Below are positions 36,990 through 49,319 of a stretch of 64,000 nt of DNA, in pieces. Location of the stretch: positions 37,803 through 101,802 of the forward strand of contig BQKZ01000557.1 in the NCBI GenBank assembly GCA_036244855.1, given 5' to 3'. The position numbers were made by a program, and so were the translations under genes. Origin of the DNA: Temnopleurus reevesii (lineage: Eukaryota > Echinodermata > Echinoidea > Temnopleuroida > Temnopleuridae). The notes under the pieces are model-generated. The model was not told the origin of the DNA. It did no database searches and was given only the letters and a program-made list of their open reading frames with translations. Position 1 is the first letter of the stretch. Each line of letters starts with the position of its first letter.

Positions 36990-39230
36990 TACACCACATG
37001 GTGCAACCGCAAATCGTTTTTTAATGCTTTCTACACCATGCAAGATATAGTTTTCTTCATAGATTCATTTTTCTGAAGGAAAACAAAAAATTTATTTTAT
37101 ATCGAATTGAATTGAATATCTTTCTTGCACAATACAGCTTCATTAATGAAACTTATATTTTAAACACAACCTCTTAAATTAAAACTGATTAAGATTATAT
37201 TATACAACAGGAGAGTGTAAAAACAAGGCGAGCACTAAATTTAAAAGTTGAATTCTTCTATTTGTATTGAAAACAACACCAATGAAATGAAGTGATATCC
37301 AAGCAGGCATTGCTTTCACCCACTTTCTAATGTGAGCAGATTGGATTCCAAGCTCATGTAAAATTAACCTCCACATTTTTAACACAGAGAGTACTCTTTA
37401 TACATTTTGAGGCAATCCAAGCATGTCCATGAATCTGCAAAGTACTTGAGTATCTGTTACACCAATGCATTAGAATTTCTTTGGATAGATATCAAATCGG
37501 CTATACCGTCGTGGAAAAAAGGAATGTGGTATTGAAACTATTTAAAGGCAATGGCTAACATCATCAGGAATCGAAATGAGATTTATCTGATTCAGCAGTG
37601 TTCATTTTTCTTTACGTTTGGCTAAAATATGAATCACACAAAGTTTATAAATTCACTGGTCCTGCATATTTCAAGATACAAGCTATTTAACACTTACAAT
37701 TCAGCAATGCTAATGAATTATCGCAACGCATCATGCATGAATAAATGTCCGAGGGGTTTTGCAATGATGTGGCATTGCTAAATAATACCATTAATACATG
37801 TAGGTTAAAATATAAAATGACCGATAGGTTAGCACAATCTCCTTCCCTCCCCTGTTTAACCTTGTATAATACTTCCTTACATTTTGAGGTTGATTGAAAC
37901 TTGAAGGTAAGAAAGCAGTGGCAGGGAAAGTCTATCTACGTCTTATGTGCATCACTTTCACCCTGTAAAGCCTTTTAATGTTTCATGCGCACCTACATTT
38001 GCAGTATCAGGTTTCGTGTATACACAACATACAATTACACGCTCAGCACACAGGCATGGTCCTGCATAACAAAAGGCACTAATGATACCCATAAATGCAA
38101 TATTTATAGGTACCACCTGAATTTGGGCAAGACATGAATATTTCATGCGCTAGCTTGTATCCAACAACCCCCGAGGACAGCAAAAGTCCGACTTGGATTC
38201 TATTAATCTAGGGACCTCGCGTGATGGATGCGTCTGTCGTATCTATGCAGATTTCGTCCTCATAACTGGGAAACTCTACAGGAATATAGAGTATTTTTTC
38301 GGGGGCAGCGTTGTTGTCAGGTTTGGGGCGGATTTCAGGTGAAATGGAGATTGCATAGAAAATGGGAAGTTGAGGTTGGATAGATGTAAATGAGATGGAA
38401 GTAATCTGTATGATAGTTTTCTGTGGAAAAGCACTACACAGAATCGAGGGATGGTGAAAGAACAGGAACTAACTGGGGTAAAAATGCACAAATCACAGGG
38501 ATATTACATGTAGCACTCTTTGAAAGCCTAGAAGGAACCATGAATGATTTATACGAGATGACAATATTTGTATTGCAAATTAATATGTATAGATGTGTAC
38601 TTCATGAAGGTTTAGGGTTCAAAACCTTGGCAAATATCCTCTTTCTACCTGTCAATATTTTCTTGTTTCCTCACACCATTGCAACCACTTTTAATGTTTT
38701 CAAATGGGTCGATACGTCGACGGCATCTTTCATTGGCAGTTCACCTGTTTGTCTTTTTCATTTCAAATACTTTCTCAAGATTACTATTAACAGTGAATCT
38801 ACATCTATTTTGTTAATTTACATATATATGTCAATTTTGTTTCAGTATGCTGGCTCCATTGTTTCCATAAAGGTCCTACAACAATCTTTCTCAAATAAAG
38901 TTTTTGATTAAATCAAATTATTTTAAACATAACTCTTTTTGTTTTGTTATTAACAATTCAGGCCTTATTGAGCGTTATGTGGATAAGTAAGGATAATTTT
39001 GCAAAGTAAAAATTCATGTACACATCATCTTTTCTATGGCAAATTCCTAGTAGTAATCACATAAAACATGATGAGGTTTTGGAGGAAAAGTTCCCCAGCT
39101 CTGAGAAGATTTATTTTGTTAATCACTTCTCCCAGCACAAATTCAGTCCTGATTTCAATATTTTCATTGCATTGGCATATTTTAATATGTTCATTTCATT
39201 AGCATGTATAGTTTCTTTTCAATTCAATTT
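36990..39230. other. no gene supported
   Basis: Includes the longest open frame of the window (38423-38911, 162 codons). Its translation is AT-driven with no domain, and an AATAAA lies inside the frame near its end. AT-rich elsewhere. Confidence 0.55.
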
Positions 39231-39235
39231 TTATT

Positions 39236-39602
39236 GTCGTGGTGTTGTGGTCATGACTCTCGCCTTTCAACCAGAGGATTGTAGATTCGAGTCCCACCCA
39301 GCGTTAATTTCCTTCAGTAAGAAATTCATCCACATTGTTGTTGTTGTTGTTGAGGTTTAGGGGCGTTTATCAATCCTACTGGATTATCTACGCCAACCCG
39401 GGTGCTGCACTCAACCCGGGTGAGGTGAATGGGTACCTGGTAGGAATATTTATTCCTTGAAACGCCAAATGTGCTAATGAAGTGGCTGCCGGGCTAAAGC
39501 CAGGGTAATAATGCTGCAATTGTGCAGCGCTTAGAGAATTCTTCATAAAGAGTTAATAAGCGCTATATAAAAGCCGTTCATTATTATCATTATTATAATT
39601 AT
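39236..39602 (+). mobile_element. tRNA-derived SINE copy 4 (best preserved head, internal insert)
   Basis: Head GTCGTGGTGTTGTGGTCATG and B box GATTCGAGTCCC (39284-39295) show a tRNA origin. The body carries GCACTCAACCCGGGTGAGGT, GGGTACCTGGTAGGA and GGGCTAAAGCCAGGGTAATA, and the tail is AGCGCTATATAAAA then ATT-rich. Relative to the other copies it holds about 70 extra bases, roughly 39333-39410, starting with a TTG repeat and containing GGATTATCTACGCCAACC. The insert is either an ancestral segment lost elsewhere or a private insertion. Confidence 0.85.
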
Positions 39603-39953
39603 ATTCCCGATTATCGTCCCAATTACAAAGAGTAGCAAAACAAACAAAAATCAGATATCATGTTGTGTTATGGCTAGAAAAAAAAATGGTGTTTACCCCA
39701 ACATTTAAGATATTCCAAAATGTTCCGAAATTGATTTGCATTGAAAAAAAATTGGGGATTGAGACACCATAATCTTCACCCTAAAACTGCATGAAGGGTG
39801 CTATTCTTGTACCATCCTTATTTATTAGTGTGTAAGGGCATTCTTTTATTTTTTCAAGTGTGGGCATTTTGCATGTTACTAATAGAATGCAAGCCATGAT
39901 ATCCTAAATGCAGAGTACCCCAAGTACTCCAAGTCATAAAATAAAAGCCCTCA

Positions 39954-39954
39954 N
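39954..39954. other. ambiguous base (n)
   Basis: The only undetermined base in the window, inside otherwise ordinary AT-rich sequence. Confidence 0.99.
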
Positions 39955-40645
39955 TTTGTACTATATTTAAGTACACTATCCCTTCAGCTTGTCACATTTC
40001 TCGTACGCAAGCTGACAACTTGTATGTTTGGATTCGAGCACCATCACTCAATTTCTGGTCAATTCCCAATTACTACGAAGGTTTGCATAATTCTTGTCCA
40101 AATGATGCATGGACGACTGAACGACAAATGGGAAGTTAGAATCAAAGTGCAATTACTTCATATATTATTCTTAGTCAATACTGAAAGTTTCTGTTTCAGA
40201 GCCTGGTGGAAATTTCGGAAGAGTTCAAGTGGTTTTATTCAATCAAACTTTTCTATTTCGTTTGGCTCAAGATGACATAACAGATTTGAGAATGATATTG
40301 CAACAGAGCTAATCTTGTGTTTAAATTTTTTTTTAATTGGCTGAAACACAAAGAAAAGTTCTTTATTTGATTGTAGTAAAATCAAAACAGAGGGCATTGG
40401 CGATTAAGCTTTCAATGTTTGAGAATCTGCATCAGAGAGAAAAAGAGAGGTGATGGGGACTGCATTTTGTAAGGTTGGAGAAAGATGGAGGCATTCAAAA
40501 TTGATCACCTCTTTCTAAGGTGACTAGACATTTGCTATGACTATGATCCGACTATGATTGCTCCGGTCCTAATTATTCACTAGATGTAGGATTAGGGTTA
40601 GGGCTGTGTGATAGAGTTTATGCTTCAGATTAATGTGAGGATTAT

Positions 40646-40779
40646 GCCCCGGTCACATAGGACCCCGGAAGCAACACGATTCACCCCGACTCATTGTTCT
40701 GAGGCAGTTAACTGTAAATTAACAAAGAGTTAGGGTGAATCGAGTTGCTTCCGGGATCCTACATGTATGTGACTAGGGC
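40646..40779. mobile_element. 134-bp foldback element
   Basis: Left arm GCCCCGGTCACATAGGA, then CCCCGGAAGCAAC and GATTCACCC. The right arm is its inverted counterpart ending GTGACTAGGGC, with three extra bases (CAT in TACATGTATG) and a few mismatches. The arms are about 45 bp around a 40-bp spacer. No clear target duplication was found. Confidence 0.6.
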
Positions 40780-40975
40780 TTCAGGGTTCGAGCTGGGATT
40801 AGGTTTAAAGTTAGGTTTAAAGTTTGGCATGCTATGTAGATTATCCATTGAAGCAATTGTTATCAAAGCAAACGTCATGGAACCCTCCTTAACAACATCC
40901 TAAAAGTTTGATGTTAGCTACATGTATGAGACTCGTAAATCAAAGAAAACCTTGAACAGCAAATCGTACATATAC

Positions 40976-41038
40976 CTCTACTACTGCAGCACAAGCAAAG
41001 AGGGTGAAGTCAGGAGTGGTCTTCTTGTCATGAATCTC
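40976..41038 (-). CDS. candidate internal coding exon (21 codons)
   Basis: Minus-strand exon with an acceptor made of a long T run ending in GGCTCCAG and a donor GAG|GTATAT. The 63 nt are open only in frame 0 and encode EIHDKKTTPDFTLFACAA followed by VVE. Codon choice (GAC, AAG, TTC, ACC, CTC) and roughly 50% GC stand out from the AT-rich flanks, which makes this the most exon-like short segment in the window. I do not recognise the protein. The pattern DFTLFACAAVVE is loosely like the late helix of TBC-type Rab-GAP domains (FHLLLCCAILE in some members), but that is too short to trust. Both boundaries are phase 0. The long flanking sequence would be large introns of a minus-strand gene. Confidence 0.42.
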
Positions 41039-42639
41039 CTGGAGCCAATTAAAAAAAAACATTATTTACATTTTTAATCAATTATCATTTAATCGTAGAT
41101 GAAAGATTAATAATGCTGCTATCACAGATATGGTAGGATTCTTAACCCGGTTAATCTTAGGCAGAAATAAATACTTGTTTGCTTGCCCTCGAATGTAATT
41201 TTGTTTACATAGCGTTGGTTGCTCGGAAGAAGTTTTTTATCCACGTTTTATCACAATTTACATAATTCATGAGGGAAATACGACTTAGGAGAGAGTGAAA
41301 GACCAAAGAACATTTGAAAATGACTCGCGTTATATTCTTTACTTGTAATTTTACTGCGTGAAAAGAAAAAAAATTGGGTCGGGCCACATTCAAAGAGCTG
41401 TCGGTTATGGGCAACCAAACATTTCTTGCTTTACCTTTTCCTTTACAATATTGATCAATGTGGGTCTCAATGATTAAAACCAGGTCAGCATACGTTAATT
41501 TTTTTGCGAAGCTGGTTAGAAATAAATGTGGTCACGGGTGAATATATAGTATAGGAATAAGAATACAGGCAAATTATACAGTACAAATATTGAGAAAGCA
41601 AAATTAAACATGTAATTGAAGTTCAGAAAGGTAAAAATCCCTCTTGAAACGAAATACATCTGAATATTACTTTTGCTTACAAATCAATAAATGAAATATC
41701 CGTAATTTATACCATCCCTAGCCCAAATCTATATCTTCCAGAGGCATTTGAAAAAAAATGCAATTAATGAAGGAAATATCCCACTTTCAGATTATGAGCT
41801 CCTTCCCTAATGGCAGTATTTCACATCTTCATCACACCCGATCGTACATAATTTACAACTAACCACCATCATAGAATTTTAATGGTTCACAAAGTGCTCA
41901 TAGTGTTTTTGATGTCTCAAACTACTCTCTTTGCTACAGAAATAAGCAAAAATTGCATGTACATTCTATATCATCAGGGGATGGATAGTATTGAATACTT
42001 ATACACAAAATTAAGGCTTTACATTTAATTTGCAAATTTCCCTTGGTTTGCAACAAATTTAGTTTATTCTAACAAAGATGATTAACATTTACTACGGATT
42101 TGGAAAGAAAGGGTGGAATGGTCCAAAAGGGGAGTATTTTTTAAGGCAACATTTTCATTTTTGGTCATTTGGTTGACAATTGCTTGGAATTGCTCATAAA
42201 TGCAGTTAATAACATACTTTTAGAATGGAAATATTTCAAAAAAATATATGATCAACAGAAAAATGTATTTAGAATATTGATTCTCGGCAATATGCAGGAT
42301 TTCAACGGTTTTAAGACATTAAATTCCCAAGCAAATACATCTCTCTGCCAAGAAATACGCAAACAATGCTGTTTGTCTGCACTAAGACCTTTCTTTATCA
42401 CATTAAAACTGAAAGAAATATCCATAAAATAATCGATATGTAAGAGAATAAACAAATACATGGAAATAGAAATGAAAGAAGACAATTTCTTAGATGGACA
42501 TTCATAACAAAAAAGTGTACATATTGCTGATTCTGGCAATCCAAAAAAAAAAAAAAGAGAAACGAGATTAGAATGAAAACCATATATTTCTCACAATGCT
42601 ATAGAGTTTTTACTTTGTTACATGCAAGGAGAGTACTAG

Positions 42640-42850
42640 GGAGAGGATAAATAGCCAACCCACACTGCATACACAGCCAGTGTAGTCTTACGTGGCGGGG
42701 CAAAGGTGCACCATTGCCACGAGGGCTGCAGTTACCATGGCAACCTTTGTTGTCAAGGAAACGCAGCGATGCCATTCGCAGACTAGGCCGGTTTCCAGCA
42801 TGCGGCATAGGGAATGCTGGGAGCGGAGAATGTTGAGAGAGACTGGTAAT
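42640..42850. promoter_or_regulatory. GC-rich island centred on a palindromic RFX X-box
   Basis: GTTACCATGGCAAC at 42731-42744 fits the RFX X-box consensus (GTTNCCATGGNAAC). The block is well above 50% GC and open in several frames on both strands, because GC-rich DNA has few stops. A minus-strand donor CCAC|GTAAGACT and a plus-strand acceptor CCAGTGTAG bound parts of it. X-box sites usually mark promoters of cilium genes. A coding exon is the alternative. Confidence 0.35.
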
Positions 42851-43876
42851 CCGCCAGCTGCTATATAATCATGTCATGTTATAAAATTATGAGGAAGTGT
42901 GTTCTGTTTCTACGTTACCCAGGAATGTCCAGTTGGAATATGAGAATTGTAGGTTTGGAATAGGTAGTTTAAGCCTTAAAAAATTCCTTGAATAAAGTGG
43001 TGATATCAATTAATATATTATATTTTGTCTTACATGTAGATGAACAGACTGTCCTGTTTCTCTATGATTCACAGAAAGGTCATTGATGCAATATTTCATA
43101 ACATAGTGTTTTCACTATCTTTCATTAGAATTGCAATTGATAATACATTCATCTACTGCTCATTCATTTTACCAGATTACATTGAATTCATGCATATTAA
43201 AGTTGAATAATCTTTAAAAAAATGAATTAATGTCAACTGAATTTGCCAAACAAATGATAAATATCCAGTACACAACTCGATACAACAATCAACTGTGCTA
43301 TGCTACTATATATACATGTACCTTAAAGCCATTGTTTAACATCTTTTTCATTTCTCAACTGCCAGATGATAGAGGTTATCTGAAAGATTGATGGTGCATA
43401 TGAACTAAACTGGGAAAATATCAGGCTTTAAAATCAACATTTAGTGCTTTAAACAAACGAAAATGCAAAACGTCGCCTCCATAGGCTTTGTACTGGAATT
43501 AATGCGTGGGTCCTACGCTTTAATTCAATGTTCATAGATATCTTGATAGTGCATGTATAACTTTCTTTATTTTTGCATCCGCTGTTGATTTTTCATCTAT
43601 CTGAATATATCGAGATAGGACAGACAGCTTGGTTTGAGAATTTTTTAAATTGTGCAACTGCAATGTTAATAAAAACTGTTTTCATCCCAGAATGAAATAA
43701 ATGACGACATCGAAAGAATGGTCAAGAATAACCTCTGTATTGATCTAATGAAGATGTGAAAACATCTAGGGCTGAAAAAGTAAACGATTTCCACAATAAA
43801 GACTAACAATATGTAAGACTTTTCAGTGTAATGCAGGCTTGCAATATTTAGAGGAATCATGGCCAAAGCTGAATAT

Positions 43877-43955
43877 TTAACCTATGACGACTGAATTATG
43901 TAATATCCATACACTTTGTGTAGGGACTACATGGTTCCAGTAGTCAAATGGTTAA
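43877..43955 (-). mobile_element. TTAA-bounded element, copy C (reverse)
   Basis: TTAACCTATGACGACTGAA at the left and CCAGTAGTCAAATGGTTAA at the right. The interior contains CTTTGTGTAGGGACTAC, the reverse complement of copies A and B. Length 79 bp with TTAA at both ends. Confidence 0.62.
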
Positions 43956-44175
43956 GTGTACATGTACATAAATTTTTTAGCAAATTCACTGAATATCGGG
44001 TCTGTTCACACATTTGTAAGTTATTTTCAGTTTTTGAAAGATGGTTGTACACAAGTTTATGGGCATTCTATATATTTACTCTGAAAGATAATTATTGTAC
44101 GTCAGTCTATGGGCATTCAAATGAATGATAATTTCAGCAAATTTATGGTCCAAACTTTGCAAAATTAAACCTGGA

Positions 44176-44351
44176 CAGGGTGCTACAAAAATTATTTGCA
44201 CCACTCGCCCGACAGTACAAGTGGCTTCTCAAATTAATGACCCAAATGCAATTTATAATGCCTTTTGGGGCATGTGACTATCCTATTTACTTGCCCAATG
44301 GCAAAATTCTGTTGCCCTGGGCATTTGGGCAAGTGGGTTTGTAGCGCCCTG
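44176..44351. mobile_element. hAT-like non-autonomous element
   Basis: CAGGGTGCTACAAA at the left and TTTGTAGCGCCCTG at the right form 14-bp inverted ends with one mismatch. CAGGG termini are typical of hAT transposons, but the expected 8-bp target duplication is not evident (flanks CTGGA and CTGAA), so the family call is tentative. Internally CACTCGCCC and GGGCAAGTGGG are a second inverted pair. Confidence 0.45.
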
Positions 44352-44359
44352 CTGAAAAT

Positions 44360-47300
44360 TTCAGTGACTCTCTATTAGCAGAATATTAATCACAGCTAAC
44401 TGCAAGAAGAGAGCAGTTGATATTTGAAGAAAAAAAAATCTATGGCTATTTGTCCGGCTTAAAATATCTTCTTTTTTCAATCAAAATTCATTATCTGTTG
44501 GACAGAGCTCAGGTATTATATGGTGTAATCCCTTTATTAAATGTTTGGACACATTGAAGGAAATCCTTACAAAGTTCCAAGGTATTACAAACGAAACCTG
44601 TCAAAGTGATAAGTGGGCTTCTTGTGAATATCCAATAAACTTGACAGATTTAGTTTCTTTTTTTAAGAATGAAATGTGTGGTATTCAAATACTTAAATAG
44701 ATTCATTGACTTCTATTTATGGGAATGCATTCGCATTTATTTTTGGTTTCAGCATGTTATGGATTATAATTCAAAATAAGATATAAAATTTTAAAATTAG
44801 AACTTCGTAGTAAACTAAATTCAATAGCATTGTAATTATTTCTGTCGTTTTATTAATGCTCAAAAGTCTTTTCCATATATAAGCCCATGTACTTGTAATT
44901 TAACACTGCATGGGTACAGTAGCATGCTTTTGATTTCATACTTTTCCCCTCAACTGATTGCATGTTTAATGCAAGAGCATAAAATCCACTTTCAAAATGC
45001 TCTACAGAGATCCAAGATGATTATCACCCAACACTTTATCGTCATGGAAACTGCCAACATTATTTACATCTTGATGAATCTGCAGATTTGATAAACCACA
45101 TAGGATAGTATTTAATGAAGCTGGGCCTTCATATAGAACAAGATATTGTCAAGAGAATGATGCTGCCTTAAATGTGAGAATCATACGAGATATGATGTTG
45201 GCATATCGTGGAGTTGGGAAACAACTTGAAATCAGAATTCTTGGAAAATATTGCAGACATTTACATGCACTCAGAAATTTCAGTCAAGTTTTTCTTTAAT
45301 AAAATGATGAAAATTGTGATTACAAATTCCAGAACTCTCAGACTTGAAGCATGAAGATAAGGGCTCTTAAATTCCTAAGCAAATGAAAGTGTCATGCCAT
45401 CAAAATGCAGAATATTTTCATGGGTTAAAGATTCACGGTCAATCATTTTATTACATAAACCATGAAAATTAAACCTCTTGAAAAACTCCCGTCATACAAT
45501 ATCTGTTGATTTGAAGCTTATGTTATCAAAACATGTCACGGTGTGTATCCCAATGGGTAAACTAAATGACTACATAGAATATATGTAATCTCATTTCAAT
45601 CCATAATCCCATATATTGGATTTGGTGTGAGGCAAGAAGCAGGAACCAAAAACCCTTACCCCTCCCCACCCATCCCAAACAGAGTCAGGGAGTGAGAAAC
45701 AGAGTGGCGCTGAGCCCATTTGATTATGCCGTGACCTTGACAACATAGTATCGGTGGTGTACGAAAAAAAAAATCAATTACATCATAGATCTGATACTGT
45801 GATGGAATGATGCCAAGTAAAATGAATTAGCTGCTGACAAAAATTGAATTAGACTTGATTATCCATTTAGTTTGCCTTGTCAAAAGTATAGAAGCATTAA
45901 CAACTACAACTACATACTCTATACATGTACAGGTACTGTATGCCATCTTTGTAACACAAGCATTTCAACTATTGGGCAATTGAAATATAAATGTTTATTT
46001 GATTTGTATTTCTTTGTTTTAACTAACAGCGTCAGATTATGAATGGTTAGGTTACCTCCAGAAAACAAATGTGGTGTAAATATGGAAAACACAATTCAAA
46101 GTAATCATTTTAAATATTCTGTGGATCTTTAAAAGTAGTAGCACACAATATATATGTACATGTACAATAACCCAACAACATCACAAGGAGATTCTTACCC
46201 CCCCCCCCCCCTCCCAAAAAGGGGGGAAGGAAGGCAAGTTGTGCAAGACCTCATACAGAAAGATTCAGAAAGATTTGAATCAATAATTGTTTACCATATT
46301 GTCCTCCACCAATATGATGTTTATGAGATGTAGTATTGGATAAATCTACCCTACACATAACTTTTGCTCAATAATGAAAAAATCAAGAGCACAAAATTAT
46401 TATGACATGAATATGATTGCACAATTACACACAATATTTATCTTTTAAAAAAAAAGAGAGACATGCCATGCGGAGTTGAGTGAGAACTATAAATACACAA
46501 GGCAGACATAAATAAAAATTAAATATTATTAGTCCCTCGCAGAAAAATCATTAATAAGGAGTAAACTGAGATAGTTTGACAAAAACCACAAACAAGAGAA
46601 ACAGAGAAGGAAAATGAGGAAAATTATATGCATGCTTGATATAAAAATGAAATATCGGTCCCATCAATAATTCAATGGATCTCATGAACATGTAGGAACA
46701 TGTAGCGTGGGCTGGAAAATTACAGCTCTTTGTAAGACGTTCCCCTACACGATATAATTTAAAATGTGACCCAAAAATTAAGTTCATTTACAAAAGCTGG
46801 GGAAATTAAGAAATTGATGGCTGCTGACATTGCATGCTATTAAGGGCTCACAAGGTTTGCAAAACTCACAATAAATCGCAGTTAAAAGCCCCAGACTCTT
46901 GCTTTGAATAACCCTACATGAACATGGCAGATTGATAATGGATAGAGCAGGAAGTGGGGGACATTAATTCATGTATTAAATATGAAGCAGCTCAAAACGC
47001 AAACAAAAATAACTAAAACAGATCCACAGATTTGTGAGCCAAGATCCTAAAAAATTAGAAAATAAAAATTTCTGCTGTCCCAATTTTCAATGGCATATTT
47101 GTTAATTTCTAATGTATATCTGTTTATTTATTTATTTTACTTGAAATTATTTTTCTTTTGCATGATACATGAGTTGAGAATGATAATGTCAGCTAAAGAC
47201 AGGGTCTGCCCTAGACCTTCTTACTTCTTGTCTAAACTGCTTCAAATTTGTTTGATATATGTTCGTCAGATTTGTTTTGCTTTCAATTAATCCACAATTT

Positions 47301-47460
47301 TTCTGAGACATACCAAGTCTTTCATCTATGGCAATAAATAAATATCTAAGTTTAAACTACAATTTGAAATTAAAACTTACATTATGAAGGCTAAGCAATG
47401 CAAATTAAAATTAGTAAATCTTCAGAGTAACAGTAAATTATAATTTTGTTGCTTGCTGTT
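44360..47460. other. no gene seen
   Basis: AT-rich sequence with a C run at 46198-46211 and a GC-richer patch at 45640-45740 (open on the minus strand with IKWAQRHSVSHSL). No delimited exon. Confidence 0.5.
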
Positions 47461-47466
47461 CCACAG

Positions 47467-47627
47467 AATCTGTTACACAAACTGGTAGAGTATACAACTT
47501 CACTAATCTAATCAAATTTAGACAGGTGTTTTGCAGGTTTCTTATATCTGATAGTAACAATTGTGCTACAATACTTGGAATCCAGTATCAAGTTGCTATG
47601 TTGGACAAGAATAAGAAAAGAATTTGA
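47467..47627 (+). CDS. candidate terminal exon (53 codons plus)
   Basis: Plus strand. An excellent acceptor (TTGTTGCTTGCTGTTCCACAG) opens a frame that, after two bases, reads SVTQTGRVYNFTNLIKFRQ and continues about 34 codons to a TGA at 47625. A possible donor, CAG|GTGTTT, lies inside. An AATAAA at 47821-47826 is about 190 nt downstream, but it sits in the arm of a hairpin and may be incidental. Composition is as AT-rich as the flanks, and open stretches of this length are common here. Confidence 0.18.
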
Positions 47628-47749
47628 GTTGTCAAGAACAACCTTTATTTTAGAAGTACACTGTATGCATAAAGTGTGCATCAATTAGTGAACTGATCTA
47701 TTGCAGAGATGTGCCATGGATCCTATGACGCAAATGTGAATGATAAGCC

Positions 47750-47829
47750 CTATTTATTTGGAGATTCTTTGATGGTTTATTCAGAGAAAGTAAAGTCTTC
47801 TGCACTACTATAAATCTCCAAATAAATAG
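47750..47829. repeat. 80-bp perfect-arm hairpin
   Basis: CTATTTATTTGGAGATT and its exact 17-bp inverse AATCTCCAAATAAATAG flank a 46-nt loop. The right arm includes AATAAA. It may be a tiny MITE or an RNA-level hairpin; no target duplication is obvious. Confidence 0.6.
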
Positions 47830-48429
47830 ATGTATGCAAGTTGCTAATTGTACATATTACTTTGGGTATTTTTTTCAAAATTGGCATGGCAAAATATGTA
47901 TGAATTTAAGTCATCCTGGAGTCCTCCTGGATATCAGGTACAAATGCAATTTAAAGCTAATCATGCCAAGTGATAGATACATCTGCACGTCAATTCTACA
48001 GAGATATATGGGTAAAGCCTGTCTAAGAATGAAGACTCTTTTCCCGATACTATATTTTTAAAATTTCAGGCTTAGATGATATTTCTTTTCTATTCCATGC
48101 ATAATCAATATGAGGGACTGGAATCTTAAAATTATCTGATTACAAGATTCTATTTATCACAGAAACCTATAAATTTTCTCAATTTCTCACAAACGTACAT
48201 ATAAGTCCATGCATCTCACACAAAAAGAGAGTTCTGGAGTAGCTATAAAACCGCCCTCTGTAATTTGATCATCGTTTCCTTTTCCTGTTACAATTTTTTT
48301 CCTCAGTTTGTTTCAAGGATACTATTTCTTGCCCTGAAAAATAAAGAGTCCTTGAGTACGAGTAGATGGAAAAGGTGCAATACAGTATGAAGATACCATC
48401 CCCCCCAAAAAAAAAAAATCCTACTGCCC

Positions 48430-48880
48430 CGACTGCAAATATATAATAATAATAATGACATTTTTATATAGCGCAAAATACGTAAAGACGTCCCTATGCG
48501 CTTAACAAACATAATCAATGCATAGTATACAATACATAAATGCATAGACTAGCGAAAATATATAACAATAACAATATGGCATAACTAGTTGTACAAATTA
48601 TCAATTATATATGAAGGAGGAAATCTACTTTATTGAGTTAAACATGTATGTTTTTAGATATTGCTTAATTAGGTGTGCAGTGTCGATGCATCCCAGAGAA
48701 GAAGAGGAAGAGAGTTCCAAAGTGATGGTGCGAGGTTGCAGAAAGCCCGGTCTCCATAGAATTTAGTTCTAACCCTTGGAGTTTGGAGGAGGTTCATGTC
48801 TGTGGAGCGGAAGTTTCAAGAAGAGTAATTTTAAGACAAAATATAGCTAAGCGGCTCGAGAGACCGTGCTGCCTCGTTGA
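48430..48880 (-). pseudogene. degraded LINE 3' end with the SINE-type tail
   Basis: The minus strand translates as NFRSTDMNLLQTPRVR, TKFYGDRAFCNLAPSLW and NSLP. These are the LRSS..LL..PR.RT..YGDRAF..AP.LWNSLP signature of CR1/L2-like non-LTR elements. Upstream stops show decay. The 3' end reads GCGCTATATAAAAATGTC and runs into an ATT microsatellite (plus positions about 48441-48480), the same terminal sequence as the SINE copies in this window. The element is severely 5' truncated, as is usual for LINE insertions. Confidence 0.82.
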
Positions 48881-49239
48881 TGGCGCAGTCCTTTTGCTAC
48901 TTGGCAAAACCCAGGGTTCCATTCAATTCCATTTCCAAGCGAAATCATTCAAAGAGATTTAACCTTATTCTGGGAGTGGAAAAGTACATGTATAACAAAA
49001 TAAAGAAACCAAGACTCAAAAGATATGTTAACAAAAATAATCCATTTGATGTTCTTTCTTGTAATATTTATCTCTTCTTTAATTAGTAGTTCTATTCATA
49101 CCCATGTTCTGAAACTGATAGATACTGCAAGTTTAATGATCATTACTCTTTTATACCTAACCAAGTGCCTGGAAAGTAATCATTAAACATAATATAATAC
49201 TGCATCTGAAAACTGCACGGTCATCCTATCAAAATATCA

Positions 49240-49319
49240 TTAACCCATTACATTCTGCTAATCGACAGTCTCTGTACAAATGATATGGGAAACCCAAAGT
49301 CTAGTATTCAACAGGTTAA
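49240..49319 (-). mobile_element. TTAA-bounded element, copy D (diverged)
   Basis: 80 bp from TTAACCCATTACATTCTGC to AGTATTCAACAGGTTAA. In reverse it aligns end to end with copy A, with the same length and the same TTGANTACT near the end. Divergence is high. Confidence 0.45.

Noticed and set aside
38423..38911. Longest open frame in the window (162 codons, plus)
   Set aside because: No domain, AT-driven composition, no supporting splice signals, and an AATAAA inside the frame just before its stop.
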